64,000 nucleotides of DNA from Phymorhynchus buccinoides. Lineage: Eukaryota; Mollusca; Gastropoda; Neogastropoda; Raphitomidae. A program made the translations under genes and the position numbers. Each line of letters starts with the position of its first letter. Position 1 is the stretch's first letter. Below are positions 33,222 through 45,200 of this stretch, piece by piece. The stretch lies in the NCBI GenBank assembly GCA_017654935.2, contig CM065698.1, positions 53,063,499-53,127,498 on the forward strand, written 5' to 3'. A model generated the notes under the pieces. The model searched no databases and had not been told where the DNA came from. It worked only from the letters and a program-made list of their open reading frames with translations.

Positions 33222-33400
33222 CATGAGAGAGAGAGAGGAGGCAGGAGGGGTCAGGGTTAGACAGACAAAAAGGCGGAGACAAATAGGCAGGGCAAACTTT
33301 GACAGGAGTAAGACGGAGAAGCAGAGAGAAAGAGAGAGAGGGGGCGGGAGGGAGAGAGACAGAGGGGAGGGGGGGGGAGGGAGAGAGAGAGAGGACAGGT
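33222..33400. repeat. GA-rich low-complexity tract
   Basis: Mirror of 5217-5400. Contains GA and G-run interruptions. Confidence 0.9.
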
Positions 33401-33894
33401 AGACAGAGTGTAAGGAAGCCAAGAGAACATAATCAATAAGAAATCATAAGGTAAAAGCACTAAGAACCTTAAGCAATATAAATTCACATTTCTAAGATAA
33501 AAGCACTAAAACCTTAAAGCCGTAGCTCCCGATTCCAGGAATCGGGTGGCTATTTTTAGACACACGCCTCTACCAGCAAGAGGAGAAAAGAAGGGTTTGC
33601 TCGCAGCGTGTGGCGAAAACTGCCGCTTTTGCTCGACTCCCTCCTTTTATATCCCTGTCCTGCCTTTAAGCAATATAAAATAATTCACATTTCTAAGATA
33701 AAAGTTCTTGGACTTTAAGCATTGAAAATTCAATTCGCCCCCTTCCCCTGTTTCCCTCTGTTAAGACCAGAACAATTTAACTGGCATAATAAACACACTA
33801 AAAACAATATTCACTAGAAGAATACATGCAAAAAGTATGCATACAAAGACACACAAACTCATGCGCATGACTGACATCAGGGCAAAAACTGTGT
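33401..33894. other. Non-coding, mirror of 4726-5216
   Basis: Contains the paired AATTCACATTTCTAAGATA repeats and the CCCGATTCCAGGAATCGGG hairpin. No gene. Confidence 0.5.
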
Positions 33895-34626
33895 TTTACA
33901 GATGTTTTTTGAAGAGGTGTGTTTTCAGGTGTTTTTTAAAGGAGGGTAGAGACTGAATTTGGCGGAGAGTTATTGGTAGAGAGTTCCAAGTGACGGGGCC
34001 GAAGACAGAGAAACTTCTTTTGCCAAAGGAGTTGAGAAAGAAGCGAGGGACAGAGATAAGGTTGGCATCCTGAGATCGGAGAGCTCTTTAGGGCGTGTAA
34101 GGACAGACAAGATCAGATAAATAGGATGGCATGCATTCAAGATTGACAATCTGAAAACAAATTATGGAAATTTTATACTCAATGCGGGTTTTCACTGGGA
34201 GCCAGTGCAGGGTCTTCAGTAGCTCAGTAACACTGGATCTTTTACTCTTTCTAAGAACAAGTCTGGCAGCGTGATTTTGAATGCGTTGGAGTTTGGACAT
34301 CAGCTTTTCTGGAAGATCAGCCAAGAGGGAGTTGCAATAGTCAAGTCTAGAAAGAATTAAAGAGACGCATAGTTTGTTTGCAGAGTCAACTGAGAGGTAA
34401 GAACGAATTTTGCCTATTCTTCTGAGCTGAAAGTACAGAACTTTGCAGAGGTGGTTCACGTGTACTTCCATAGTAAGGGACTGATCTAGCAGCAGATGAG
34501 CAGCTGTGTTTTGAATACGCTGGAGACAAGATAGAGAAGAGACTGATAGGCCAGAAAGGAGAGCATTACAGTAGTCAAGACGAGATAGGATGAGGGAAGT
34601 AACAAGCTTTGCTGTGGCTTCATCTG
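33895..34626 (-). pseudogene. CR1-like LINE RT C-terminal region, chimeric
   Basis: Mirror of 3991-4725. Here the reading frame is open from YLSDEATAKLVTSLILSRLD through LSRLDYCNALLSGLS, LQRIQNTAAHLLL, SYLSVDSANKLCVSL and LSRLDYCNSLLADLP to VCPYTP, so the two overlapping RT pieces are fused in frame. Because SRLDYCN...QRIQN is repeated, it cannot be a simple RT. A stop after VCPYTP precedes the remaining FGKRSFSVFGPVTWNSLP block. No endonuclease or catalytic palm is present. Confidence 0.85.
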
Positions 34627-34684
34627 AGAGGTATTTATGAATATAGCCACACACGCACGCACGCACACGCACGCACGCACGCAT

Positions 34685-34753
<69 letters not shown>

Positions 34754-34840
34754 CTTACACACAGATACACATGTATGCACACGCACAATTGCAAGGATGA
34801 ACACATGCACACTCATGCACGCACACATGTATGCTCACAC
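34627..34840. repeat. (AC)n microsatellite
   Basis: Mirror of 3776-3985, with a slightly different pure-tract length. Confidence 0.95.
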
Positions 34841-35936
34841 ACACGCAATAAAGTCAGTAATCGGTTATAATGTTATGTTGAAGTGATTTGGATTGATGTG
34901 AATGTTGTCGGCTGGTGATAATCATATATTATTATACACCGATCTTCAAGATAAGCAAAGAAGGCTGCCAAGCGTGAGATATAAAATCATAACTTGACAT
35001 ATCATTTGCGTATACATATTAACCCATAGGCTTAGTGTAAACGCATGTGAGAAAAAGGTGTAAGAATACACCGTTGCTATTAGAAACTTGACGTCACAGT
35101 TATTTATCTTCACATATCATTATCATCATTGCCGTCTTGTCAACGTGAGCTGTACCTACCAAAGCTGGACCCAGAATTTGACAAGCTGTGCAGTGCTACA
35201 CCAAGGATTCATTCAGTGCTGATGACAAAATTGAATGCTGGTACACAACGAAACCACTCTCAAGAAGATTCATGGCTCGACTGAATCAACAGTGACAGCT
35301 GTCACAGATCTACATAAACCATTCTGTGCGTGCCACTTGGAACGTCTAGCCGTGGATCTAGGCCTAGGCTACTCAACTCCATGACCGCTTCGATATTAGC
35401 AGACGATTCGAGCTATGCAATTTTGTCACAGGGAGAGTCCATGTTGATAATGTAGACGCAGTACTGTCGCAAGAACAGCTCAAATTCATCTTCAGTCCGG
35501 AAATAAAAATGAGCCGACTGAACCTGTGCGAAGAGGTTTAAAAAAAAATTGTGTTTTCCGGGCCTGTGATTGACGTTCTTATCAAAGCTGACTCCCCTCT
35601 TTTTCACAGTGTGTTGAAATTGACTCGCTCTCGTTAAGTGTGTACGTTTTGTTGTTGGTGGTTACAAGTTAAAATAACAGCAATTGTCGTTAGTGTTTCA
35701 GTTCATTGCTTCTGTTTGTGTTTATCTTTATACGTTACATTTTGTCTCCACATCTTATGAAGTACATTTGTGCTAAAATTTTCTATTTTGTTGAACTATA
35801 TTCTTTGCGCAAGAATGCGTGTTACAGTGTGTGTGCTGCGACCATTGTTGTGAAAATGGATGCGTTTTCATTTCGTTGCAGATCTGAGCCTGTTTCTTTT
35901 TCTTGCTTTTCTGTTGATACATATCGGTATATATCC
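34841..35936. other. Non-coding sequence upstream of PCBD exon 2
   Basis: The PCBD promoter and first exon could lie here or further upstream, but I found no ATG-plus-donor arrangement that convinces. ATGAGCCGACTGAACCTG (about 35508) before a weak GTTTAA donor is the nearest candidate, and I do not call it. Confidence 0.4.
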
Positions 35937-36057
35937 GTTATTAGGACTTTGGAATGGGATATTGCTTTTATCCTATTTCTCGAACCTTGCTGTTTATCAC
36001 ACTCCAAAGCTTGAGAGATAGGATAAAAGCAATATCCCACTCCAAAATCCTAATAAC
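35937..36057. repeat. 121-bp palindromic hairpin, right-arm copy
   Basis: Mirror of 2564-2684. It ends 49 bp upstream of PCBD exon 2, inside the intron, so it could form a hairpin close to that acceptor. Confidence 0.8.
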
Positions 36058-36106
36058 TGATAATACCATCTTAATGCTTATTGTATTGATGTGAATGTTC
36101 TCACAG

Positions 36107-36244
36107 GCATCAGAAGCAAAGAAAGCAAAGCTGACGGAGGAGGAGCGCACCGTGTCCTTGACCCCACTGACCTCTGCCGGCTGGACCATAGTGGAAGGAA
36201 GGGACGCCATTTACAAGGAATTCATGTTCAAGGACTTCAACCAG
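36107..36244 (+). CDS. PCBD1: PCBD (pterin-4a-carbinolamine dehydratase), exon 2
   Basis: 138 bp, 46 codons, phase 0 at both ends, bounded by acceptor TTCTCACAG and donor GTATAT. It encodes ASEAKKAKLTEEERTVSLT, PLTSAGWTIVEGRDAIYKEF and MFKDFNQ. LTxEER, GW, EGRDAI and F-FKDFN match the N-terminal half of the family. PCBD dehydrates 4a-hydroxy-tetrahydropterin, formed by aromatic amino-acid hydroxylases, so that tetrahydrobiopterin is regenerated. In vertebrates it also acts as DCoH, the HNF1 dimerisation cofactor. A short first exon carrying the start codon must lie upstream. Whether this is the PCBD1 or PCBD2 orthologue cannot be settled here. Confidence 0.95.
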
Positions 36245-36306
36245 GTATATGATGTTTATTGATATGACATCATTGCGTGCATTGATTGAATGATATTTTG
36301 AAACTG

Positions 36307-36466
36307 CAGTGGAACCTCTCTTATAAGACCTCCCATTATAAGACTCCCTCCCACATAAGACCTACTTCTCTAAGACATTGCCCTTCTTTGTAAGTAATAA
36401 AATTACCTTCCTTATAAGACCTCATTTTGGATGATTTATTAAGGTCTTATAAGGGAGGTTCCACTG
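36307..36466. mobile_element. Short TIR MITE in PCBD intron 2
   Basis: Mirror of 2152-2314. CAGTGGAACCTC ends; TA follows, but TG precedes. Confidence 0.72.
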
Positions 36467-36734
36467 TATCGGCCAATCTCTAGCCTTCCCTTCTTGTAAA
36501 AAATCTTAGAGAAAGTAGTTCTTCATCAATTATTTCAGCACCTTGTTACGAACAATCTTCTCAGTCCCCATCAATCTGCTTACCGTGCTGGACACAGTAC
36601 TGAAACAGCTCTTATTAGTATCTTAAATGACATTCTGACTTCCCTTGACAACAACAAAATATCTGTTCTTCTTCTTTTTGATTTATCAGCAGCATTTGAC
36701 ACGATAGACCATGACATTCTACCGACACATTTGA
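36467..36734 (+). pseudogene. LINE E1 RT fragment (CR1/L2-like)
   Basis: Reads YRPISSLPFL, stop, KILEKVVLHQLFQHLV, SPHQSAYRAGHSTETAL, then LLLFDLSAAFDTIDHDIL. It ends where minisatellite A begins. The C-terminal part of a similar RT resumes at 38826 (LHWLPVEARIKYK), so the array appears to occupy the middle of one LINE. Intronic in PCBD. Confidence 0.86.
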
Positions 36735-36886
36735 CAACACCAAGTCACAATGCTAAGTTGTGACGTTCTATTAGTAGTACTATGGAGCCAACACCAAGTC
36801 ACAATGCTAAGTTTGATGTTCTACTAGTAGTACTATGATCCAGGAGCCAACACCAAGTCACAATGCTAAGTTGTGACGTTCTACTA
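36735..36886. repeat. Minisatellite A, first units
   Basis: Units read AACACCAAGTCACAATGCTA with TTGTGACGTTCTA in this orientation; interrupted at 36887 by the MITE. Confidence 0.95.
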
Positions 36887-37435
36887 CAGTGGTCGCCGCT
36901 TTATAAAGCCATTTTGGGACCGACGAAAAATGGCTTTAATAAGCGGCGGATTTAATAACCAGCGGTCCAGAATTACGTCATTTTCAAACTTTTTTTTTTT
37001 GCTTCTCTTTTGTTTACGTCAGTCACACTTTCACACTTTCCTTCGTCATTTACACTTGCTTGAATCTAAACACAGCTTCACAAGGCCTCTTAAACGATGT
37101 TGAACTTTTGTTTTGTTTTTTATTGACTGACATTCTTTTCTAAACTAAGTTACTTCGTGATACATGTGAGCGTGCACATAAATATGTCTTGAGTGACACA
37201 AGTGACATATTTTCACGCAAAAAAAAAAGAAAAGAAAAGAAAAAAGAACAAAATCGTGTGAGTTTTTAGTCACAAACTATGTGATTTCTCTGAGAAAAGT
37301 GGCTTTAATAAGCGGCGGGGTGGTTTTATTAAGCGGCTTTTTTTAACATATAGTGAAAAAATCCGGACCTTAAGAAATCGGCTTTAATAAGCGGCTGGCT
37401 CTATTAACCGCGGTTTTATAAAGCGGCGACCACTG
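36887..37435. mobile_element. pogo/Tigger-like MITE, right-arm copy
   Basis: 549 bp with CAGTGGTCGCCGC ends and TA target duplications (36885-36886 and 37436-37437). Same site and size as the left-arm copy. Confidence 0.83.
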
Positions 37436-38825
37436 TAGTAGTACTGTGATCCAGGAGCCAACACCAAGTCACAATGCTAAGTTGTGACGTTCTACTAGTA
37501 GTACTACGATCCAGGAGCCAACACCAAGTCACAATGCTAAGTTGTGACGTTCTACTAGTAGTACTACGATCCAGGAGCCAACACCAAGTCACAATGCTAA
37601 GTTGTGGCGTTCTACTAGTAGTACTATGATCCAGGAGCCAACACCAAGTCACAATGCTAAATTGTGACGTTCTACTACTACTAGTAGTACTACGGAGCCA
37701 ACACCAAGTCACAATGCTAAGTTGTGACGTTCTACTAGTAGTACTACGATCCAGGAGCCAACACCAAGTCACAATGCTAAATTGTGACGTTCTACTACTA
37801 CTAGTAGTACTACGGAGCCAACACCAAGTCACAATGCTAAATTGTGACGTTCTACTAGTAGTACTACGATCCAGGAGCCAACACCAAGTCACAATGCTAA
37901 ATTGTGACGTTCTACTAGTAGTACTACGATCCAGGAGCCAACACCAAGTCACAATGCTAAATTGTGACGTTCTACTAGTAGTACTACGATCCAGGAGCCA
38001 ACACCAAGTCACAATGCTAAGTTGTGATGTTCTACTACTACTAGTAGTACTACGGAGCCAACACCAAGTCACAATGCTAAGTTGTAACATTATATTAGTA
38101 GTACTATGGAGCCAACACCAAGTCACAATGCTAAGTTGTGACGTTCTACTAGTAGTACTACGATCCAGGAGCCAACACCAAGTCACAATGCTAAGTTGTG
38201 ACGTTCTACTAGTAGTACTACGGAGCCAACACCAAGTCACAATGCTAAGTTGTGACGTTCTACTAGTAGTACTACGATCCAGGAGCCAACACCAAGTCAC
38301 AATGCTAAGTTGTGACGTTCTACTAGTAGTACTAGGATCCAGGAGCCAACACCAAGTCACAATGCTAAGTTGTGACGTTCTACTAGTAGTACTACGATCC
38401 AGGAGCCAACACCAAGTCACAATGCTAAGTTGTGACGTTCTACTAGTAGTACTACGATCCAGGAGCCAACACCAAGTCACAATGCTAAGTTGTGACGTTC
38501 TACTAGTAGTACTACGGAGCCAACACCAAGTCACAATGCTAAGTTGTGACGTTCTACTAGTAGTACTACGATCCAGGAGCCAACACCAAGTCACAATGCT
38601 AAGTTGTGACGTTCTATTAGTAGTACTACGGAGCCAACACCAAGTCACAATGCTAAGTTGTGATGTTCTACTAGTAGTACTACGATCCAGGAGCCAACAC
38701 CAAGTCACAATGCTAAGTTGTGGCGTTCTACTAGTAGTACTATGGAGCCAACACCAAGTCACAATGCTAAGTTGTGATGTTCTACTAGTAGTACTATGGA
38801 GCCAACACCAAGTCACAATGCTAAG
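37436..38825. repeat. Minisatellite A, main block
   Basis: About 24 units of 54 or 60 bp, ending CTAAGT at the LINE RT sequence of 38826. Open frames exist on both strands because unit lengths are multiples of three. Confidence 0.97.
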
Positions 38826-39135
38826 TAACTTGCACTGGCTTCCAGTAGAGGCTAGAATCAAGTATAAAATAGCTTGCCTTTGTTTCGGTGCTGTTCACTC
38901 CTCTGGTCCCGTCTATCTCTCCGAATTAGTAACTGTCTACACACCTGCTCGCTCCCTACGTTCTTCCTTTGACTGCTGCACACTCAAGGTTCCTCGGGCC
39001 CACACGAAATCGTTTGGTGAACGATCCTTCTACTATTTATCACCTCACTTATGGAATTCCCTCCCACAACATGTCCGCTCATCTGACTATCTCCGCCTTT
39101 CGCTCTGCCCTTAAAACTCACTTGTTTCGGACATA
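38826..39135 (+). pseudogene. LINE E1 RT C-terminal end
   Basis: LHWLPVEARIKYKIACLCF, SGPVYLSELVTVYTPARSL, FGERSFYYLSPHLWNSLPQH and a frame change to the usual FKTHLFRTYYD-type terminus. This is the final domain of a CR1-like RT and probably the other end of the element that starts at 36467. Confidence 0.85.
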
Positions 39136-39600
39136 TTATGATTGATTAGTGTTTGTGTGTGTCACTGTGTGTGTGGGGGGGCAATGTATTTACAATTATT
39201 TTATAATTCGTATTTTGTATGTAGAATGTCTACGTCTTGTAAACTTTAAATGCTTGTAAATGAGGTAGAAGGGTATTTTTGTTTTTGCAAAATTTGTCTA
39301 TTATAATTAGTCATGTAATTGGTATGTTGATGGCAGTATGATTTTATTTCAAGTTGCAGTATTGTATTCAAACTTGATTGAGAATGTGAATCACTGAATG
39401 TGGTCTCTATGTTTCTTCTTAGAATGTTCAATCATATTGTAACTATTTTACTCTTGTATTATTAATTGTGTGTGAGTGTGTGTGTGCGCATGCATGTGTG
39501 TGTGTGTGTGTGTGTAAGGAAGTTAGAGAACGTTGTGTGCAAGCATCATGCTTATTTTACTTTCTAATGATTAATTATTTGTTTGCCTTTAATGATCTTA
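39136..39600. other. LINE E1 3' untranslated region and GT tract
   Basis: AT-rich, no coding signal. An imperfect GT tract lies at about 39468-39513. It ends where LINE E2 begins, which suggests that E2 inserted into the E1 tail. Confidence 0.5.
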
Positions 39601-40620
39601 TTATCAATGTAGACCACTCCATCCTCCTTCACAGACTCCATGACTTTTGGCATTCGGGTTCCTGCTCTTTCCTGGTTTGAGTCCTACCTGAAACATCGCA
39701 TACAGACTGTCTGTGTGAATGGCAGATACTCAGGGCCTTCCGACCTCTCCTTTGGTGTTCCCCAGGGCTCTGTCTTGGGGCCCATTCTTTTTGTACTGTA
39801 TGCTGCTCCTGTTTCTGATGTCATTAGTAAGCATGCATTGTCCCACGAGAGTTTTGCTGACGATACTCAGATCAATCAGTCAGCCTCTCTTGCCGAAGTT
39901 GATGGGCTAGTATCAAGGACACAGAACTGTATAGCAGATATCAAAACATGGATGACTGTTAATAAACTGCAGTTGAACGAAGACAAGACTGAACTTATGT
40001 TAGCCTGTCCAAAGAGATTACTTGGCCATCCATCTCTTCCAGTCAACAACACTCCTGTCTCTCTGTCCCCCTCTGTTCGCAGTCTCGGAGTCACGTTAGA
40101 TCAGACCCTCTCCCTCCAACAACATGTCTCAAATGTTTGTCGATCTACATACCTTCAGCTCCGCAAAATAAGTTCTATTCGCCACTATCTGTCTACTGAC
40201 GCCACGAAAACTTTGGTCTGTGCTTTTGTTTTGTCTGAAATCGATTACTGCAACTCTCTCCTTGCTGGCCTCCCAAAGTATCTTCTCAGTCGCCTCCAAA
40301 GAATTCAAAGCAATGCTGTCCGATTAGTCCTTAAGTCTTCTAAGTATGAACATGTCACGCCACTTCTGCACTCTCTGCACTGGTTAAAAATCTCTGATAG
40401 GATTGACTATAAACTCTCCACTCTTTCCTTCACTGTCATCTCTGGTTCTGCCCCTGATTACCTGTCTGACCTACTTCATCTCTACACACCTTCTCGTGTC
40501 CTCCGCTCTTCCTCTGACACTCGCCTCCATCTGTGTGGAACAACTTACCCCTGTCTCTCAGACACTCTGACTCTCTGGACGCGTTCAAGGCCGGTCTAAA
40601 AACTCATCTCTTTTCTAAGT
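39601..40620 (+). pseudogene. LINE E2 (CR1-like) RT C-terminal half
   Basis: Starts 5'-truncated at NVDHSILLHRLHDF, shifts frame near 39650, then is open for 319 codons: LSWFESYLKHRIQTVCVNG, FGVPQGSVLGPILFVLY, FADDTQINQSASL, TWMTVNKLQLNEDKTELM, LGVTLDQTLSLQQHV, AFVLSEIDYCNSLLAGLP, LQRIQSNAVRLVLK, LHSLHWLKISDRIDYK and YLSDLLHLYTPSRVLRSSSD. LPV is replaced by LKI. The last region is frameshifted (TLTLWTRSRPV instead of a WNSLP block). 5' truncation and frame breaks make it inactive. Confidence 0.88.
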
Positions 40621-40659
40621 TGTAGCTGACATGCCTAGGTTGATTGTGCAGTGTGGACA

Positions 40660-40703
40660 TTGAGTGGTGTGTGTGTGCGTGTGCGTGTGCATGCGTGTGC
40701 GTG

Positions 40704-40747
<44 letters not shown>

Positions 40748-40793
40748 CAGTGTGTGTGTTGATTGTGCCGTATGGAAATTGAGTGGTGTGTGT

Positions 40794-40840
<47 letters not shown>

Positions 40841-40985
40841 TGTGTGCATGCAGCATGTATGTGTGTGTGACCCCCCCCCCCCCCCCCCCCCCGCCCGCGT
40901 CACCCCCCTTCCCACTCTCTCCCCTTCATCGTCTTCCTTTTTTTGTGTGTGTGTGTGTGTGTGTCAGAGTGTGTGTGTGAATGGG
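40660..40985. repeat. (GT)n tracts and poly-C run
   Basis: Two GT tracts and a C run of about 22 (40870-40892), then another GT tract, all in the E2 3' untranslated region. Long homopolymers here are prone to sequence error. Confidence 0.93.
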
Positions 40986-40989
40986 AATG

Positions 40990-41083
40990 TTTATAGTTTT
41001 ATTTCTTTGTAAAGCGCCATGAATAGAATTTTCTAGATATGTGCGCTATATAAGTGCCAATTATTATTATTATTATTATTATT
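40990..41083 (+). mobile_element. LINE E2 3' terminus
   Basis: TTTGTAAAGCGCCATGAATA, TGCGCTATATAAGTGCC and a (ATT)n tail: the standard end of a CR1/L2-type element. Confidence 0.82.
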
Positions 41084-41085
41084 AT

Positions 41086-41163
41086 AATGCAAAGCGCACT
41101 GAGCTCATGTGAGAAAGAGCGCTATATAAATTCCCATTATTATTATTATTATTATTATTATTA
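41086..41163 (+). mobile_element. Second LINE 3' terminus, probably E1
   Basis: AATGCAAAGCGCACTGAGCT, AGAGCGCTATATAAATTCCC and (ATT)n follow directly after the E2 tail. Two consecutive termini fit E2 being nested in the 3' region of E1. Confidence 0.72.
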
Positions 41164-41165
41164 AT

Positions 41166-42182
41166 ATTAAATATTAAGTTGTGATGTTCTATTAGTAGTA
41201 CTACGGAGCCAACACCAAGTCACAATGCTAAGTTGTGACGTTCTACTAGTAGTACTACGATCCAGGAGCCAACACCAAGTCACAATGCTAAGTTGTGACG
41301 TTCTACTAGTAGTACTATGGAGCCAACACCAAGTCACAATGCTAAGTTGTGACGTTCTACTAGTAGTACTAGGATCCAGGTGACAACACCAAGTCACAAT
41401 GCTAAGTTGTGACGTTCTACTAGTAGTACTACGGAGCCAACAACAAGTCACAATTCTAAGTTGTGACGTTCTACTAGGAGTACTATGGAGCCAACACCAA
41501 GTCACAATGCTAAGTTGTGACGTTCTACTAGTAGTACTACGATCCAGGTGCCAACACCAAGTCAATATGCTAAGTTGTGACGTTCTACTAGTAGTACTAC
41601 GATCCAGGAGCCAACACCAAGTCACAATGCTGAGGTATGACGTTCTACTAGTAGTACTATGGAGCCAACACCAAGTCACAATGCTAAGTTGTGACGTTCT
41701 ACTAGTAGTACTACGATCCAGGAGCCAACACCAAGTCACAATGCTAAGTTTTGACGTTCTATTAGTAGTACTACGGAGCCAACACCAAGTCACAATGCTA
41801 AGTTGTGACATTCTACTAGTAGTACTATGGAGCCAACACCAAGTCACAATGCTAAGTTGTGACGTTCTACTAGTAGTACTACGATCCAGGAGCCAACACC
41901 AAGTCACAATGCTAAGTTGTGACGTTCTACTAGCAGTACTACAATCCAGGAGCCAACACCAAGTCACAGTGCTAAGTTGTGACGTTCTACTAGTAGTACT
42001 AGGATCCAGGAGCCAACACCAAGTCACAATGCTAAGTTGTGACGTTCTACTAGCAGTACTACAATCCAGGAGCCAACACCAAGTCACAATGCTAAGTTGT
42101 GATGTTCTACTAGTAGTACAAGGATCCAGGAGCCAACACCAAGTCACAATGCTAAGTTGTGATGTTCTACTAGTAGTACTAT
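41166..42182. repeat. Minisatellite A, second block
   Basis: About 18 units of the same 54/60-bp repeat, more diverged than the first block (CAACAAGTC, GGTGACAAC, CAATATGC and similar variants). It begins directly after the LINE 3' terminus. Confidence 0.96.
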
Positions 42183-42255
42183 GGTTCTAGCAGTTTCTAA
42201 CAGTCGCTCAATCTGATAAATGTCCACAAATCATAATAAATAAGGGTGAACAATC

Positions 42256-45200
42256 GAACTTGAAGTTGCTTGGAACAGACAGTGCGGTCATTCGTGGCAC
42301 GGGCGATCGTAGTCAGACACTTTGTTAAAGAGAACTTGAAGTTACTTGGAACAGACAGTGCGGTCATTCGTGGCATGGCCGATCGTAGTCAGACACATTG
42401 TTAAAGAGAACATGAAGTTACTTGGAACAGACAGTGCGGTCATTCGTGGCTCGGGCGATCGTAGTCAGACATATTGTTAAAGAGAACTTGAAGTTACTTG
42501 GAACAGACAGTGCGGTCATTCGTGGCACGGGCGATCGTAGTCAGACACATTGTTAAAGAGAACTTGAAGTTACTTGGAACAGACAGTGCGGTCATTCGTG
42601 GCACGGGCGATCGTAGTCAGACAAATGTTTAAAGAGAACTTGAAGTTACTTGGAACAGACAGTGCGGTCATTCGTGGCATGGCCGATCGTAGTCAGACAC
42701 ATTGTTAAAGAGAACTTGAAGTTACTTGGAACAGACAGTGCGGTCATTCGTGGCTCGGGCGATCGTAGTCAGACAAATTGTTAAAGAGAACTTGAAGTTA
42801 CTTGGAACAGACGGTGCGGTCATTCGTGGCACGGGCGATCGTAGTCAGACACATTGTTAAAGAGAACTTGAAGTTACTTGGAACAGACAGTGCGGTCATT
42901 CGTGGCACGGGCGATCGTAGTCAGACAAATGTTTAAAGAGAACTTGAAGTTACTTGGAACAGACAGTGCGGTCATTCGTGGCACGGGCGATTGTAGTCAG
43001 ACACATTGTTAAAGAGAACTTGAAGTTACTTGGAACAGACAGTGCGGTCATTCGTGGCACGGGCGATCGTAGTCAGACACATTGATAAAAAGAACTTGAA
43101 GTTACTTGGAACAGACAGTGCGGTCATTTGTGGCACGGGCGATCGTAGTCAGACACATTGTTAAAGAGAACTTGAAGTTACTTGGAACAGACTGTGCGGT
43201 CATTCGTGGCACGGGCGATTGTAGTCAGACACATTGTTAAAGAGAACTTGAAGTTACTTGGAACAGACAGTGCGGTCATTCGTGGCACAGGCGATCGTAG
43301 TCAGACACATTGTTAAAGAGAACTTGAAGTTACTTGGAACAGACAGTGCGGTCATTCGTGGCATGGGCGATCGTAGTCAGACACATTGTTAAAGAGAACT
43401 TTAAGTTACTTGGAACAGACAGTGCGGTCATTCGTGGCACGGGCGATCGTAGTCAGACAAATGTTTAAAGAGAACTTGAAGTTACTTGGAACAGACAGTG
43501 CGGTCATTCGTGGCACGGGCGATCGTAGTCAGACACATTGTTAAAGAGAACTTGAAGTTACTTGGAACAGACAGTGCGGTCATTCGTGGCACAGGCGATC
43601 GTAGTCAGACACATTGTTAAAGAGAACTTGAAGTTACTTGGAACAGACAGTGCGGTCATTCGTGGCACGGGCGATCGTAGTCAGACACATTGTTAAAGAG
43701 AACTTGAAGTTACTTGGAACACACAGTGCGGTCATTCGTGGCACGGGCGATCGTAGTCAGACACATTGTTAAAGAGAACTTGAAGTTACTTGGAACAGAC
43801 AGTGCGGTCATTCGTGGCACGGGCGATCGTAGTCAGACACATTGTTAAAGAGAACTTGAAGTTACTTGGAACAGACAGTGCGGTCATTCGTGGCACGGGC
43901 GATCGTAGTCAGACACATTGTTAAAGAGAACTTGAAGTTACTTGGAACAGACAGTGCGGTCATTCGTGGCACGGGCGATCGTAGTCAGACACATTGTTAA
44001 AGAGAACTTGAAGTTACTTGGAACAGACAGTGCGGTCATTCGTGGCACGGGCGATCGTAGTCAGACACATTGTTAAAGAGAACTTGAAGTTACTTGGAAC
44101 ACACAGTGCGGTCATTCGTGGCACGGGCGATCGTAGTCAGACACATTGTTAAAGAGAACTTGAAGTTACTTGGAACAGACAGTGCGGTCATTCGTGGCAC
44201 GGGCGATCGTAGTCAGACACATTGTTAAAGAGAACTTGAAGTTACTTGGAACAGACAGTGCGGTCATTTGTGGCACGGGCGATCGTAGTCAGACACATTG
44301 TTAAAGAGAACTTGAAGTTACTTGGAACAGACAGTGCGGTCATTCGTGGCACGGGCGATCGTAGTCAGACAAATGTTTAAAGAGAACTTGAAGTTACTTG
44401 GAACAGACAGTGCGGTCATTCGTGGCATGGGCGATCGTAGTCAGACACATTGTTAAAGAGAACTTGAAGTTACTTGGAACAGACAGTGCGGTCATTCGTG
44501 GCTCGGGCGATCGTAGTCAGACAAATTGTTAAAGAGAACTTGAAGTTACTTGGAACAGACGGTGCGGTCATTCGTGGCACGGGCGATCGTAGTCAGACAC
44601 ATTGTTAAAGAGAACTTGAAGTTACTTGGAACAGACAGTGCGGTCATTCGTGGCACAGGCGATCGTAGTCAGACACATTGTTAAAGAGAACTTGAAGTTA
44701 CTTGGAACAGACAGTGCGGTCATTCGTGGCACGGGCGATCGTAGTCAGACACATTGTTAAAGAGAACTTGAAGTTACTTGGAACACACAGTGCGGTCATT
44801 CGTGGCACGGGCGATCGTAGTCAGACACATTGTTAAAGAGAACTTGAAGTTACTTGGAACAGACAGTGCGGTCATTCGTGGCACGGGTGATCGTAGTCAG
44901 ACACATTGTTAAAGAGAACTTGAAGTTACTTGGAACAGACAGTGCGGTCATTCGTGGCACGGGCGATCGTAGTCAGACACATTGTTAAAGAGAACTTGAA
45001 GTTACTTGGAACAGACAGTGCGGTCATTCGTGGCACGGGCGATCGTAGTCAGACAAATGTTTAAAGAGAACTTGAAGTTACTTGGAACAGACAGTGCGGT
45101 CATTCGTGGCATGGCCGATCGTAGTCAGACACATTGTTAAAGAGAACTTGAAGTTACTTGGAACAGACAGTGCGGCCATTCGTGGCTCCGGCGATCGTAG

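Larger units (their letters stand above)
22657..38617. repeat. Right arm of ~16-kb inverted duplication
   Basis: Reverse complement of 1-16000. This arm is continuous with the downstream PCBD exons, so it is the better reference copy. It also keeps frames open that are broken on the left, for example the RTs at 27808 and 34088. Confidence 0.93.

Noticed and set aside
35400..35640. Possible PCBD exon 1 (ATG near 35508 before GTTTAA)
   Set aside because: Weak donor, no promoter evidence and no residue similarity to test; left uncalled.
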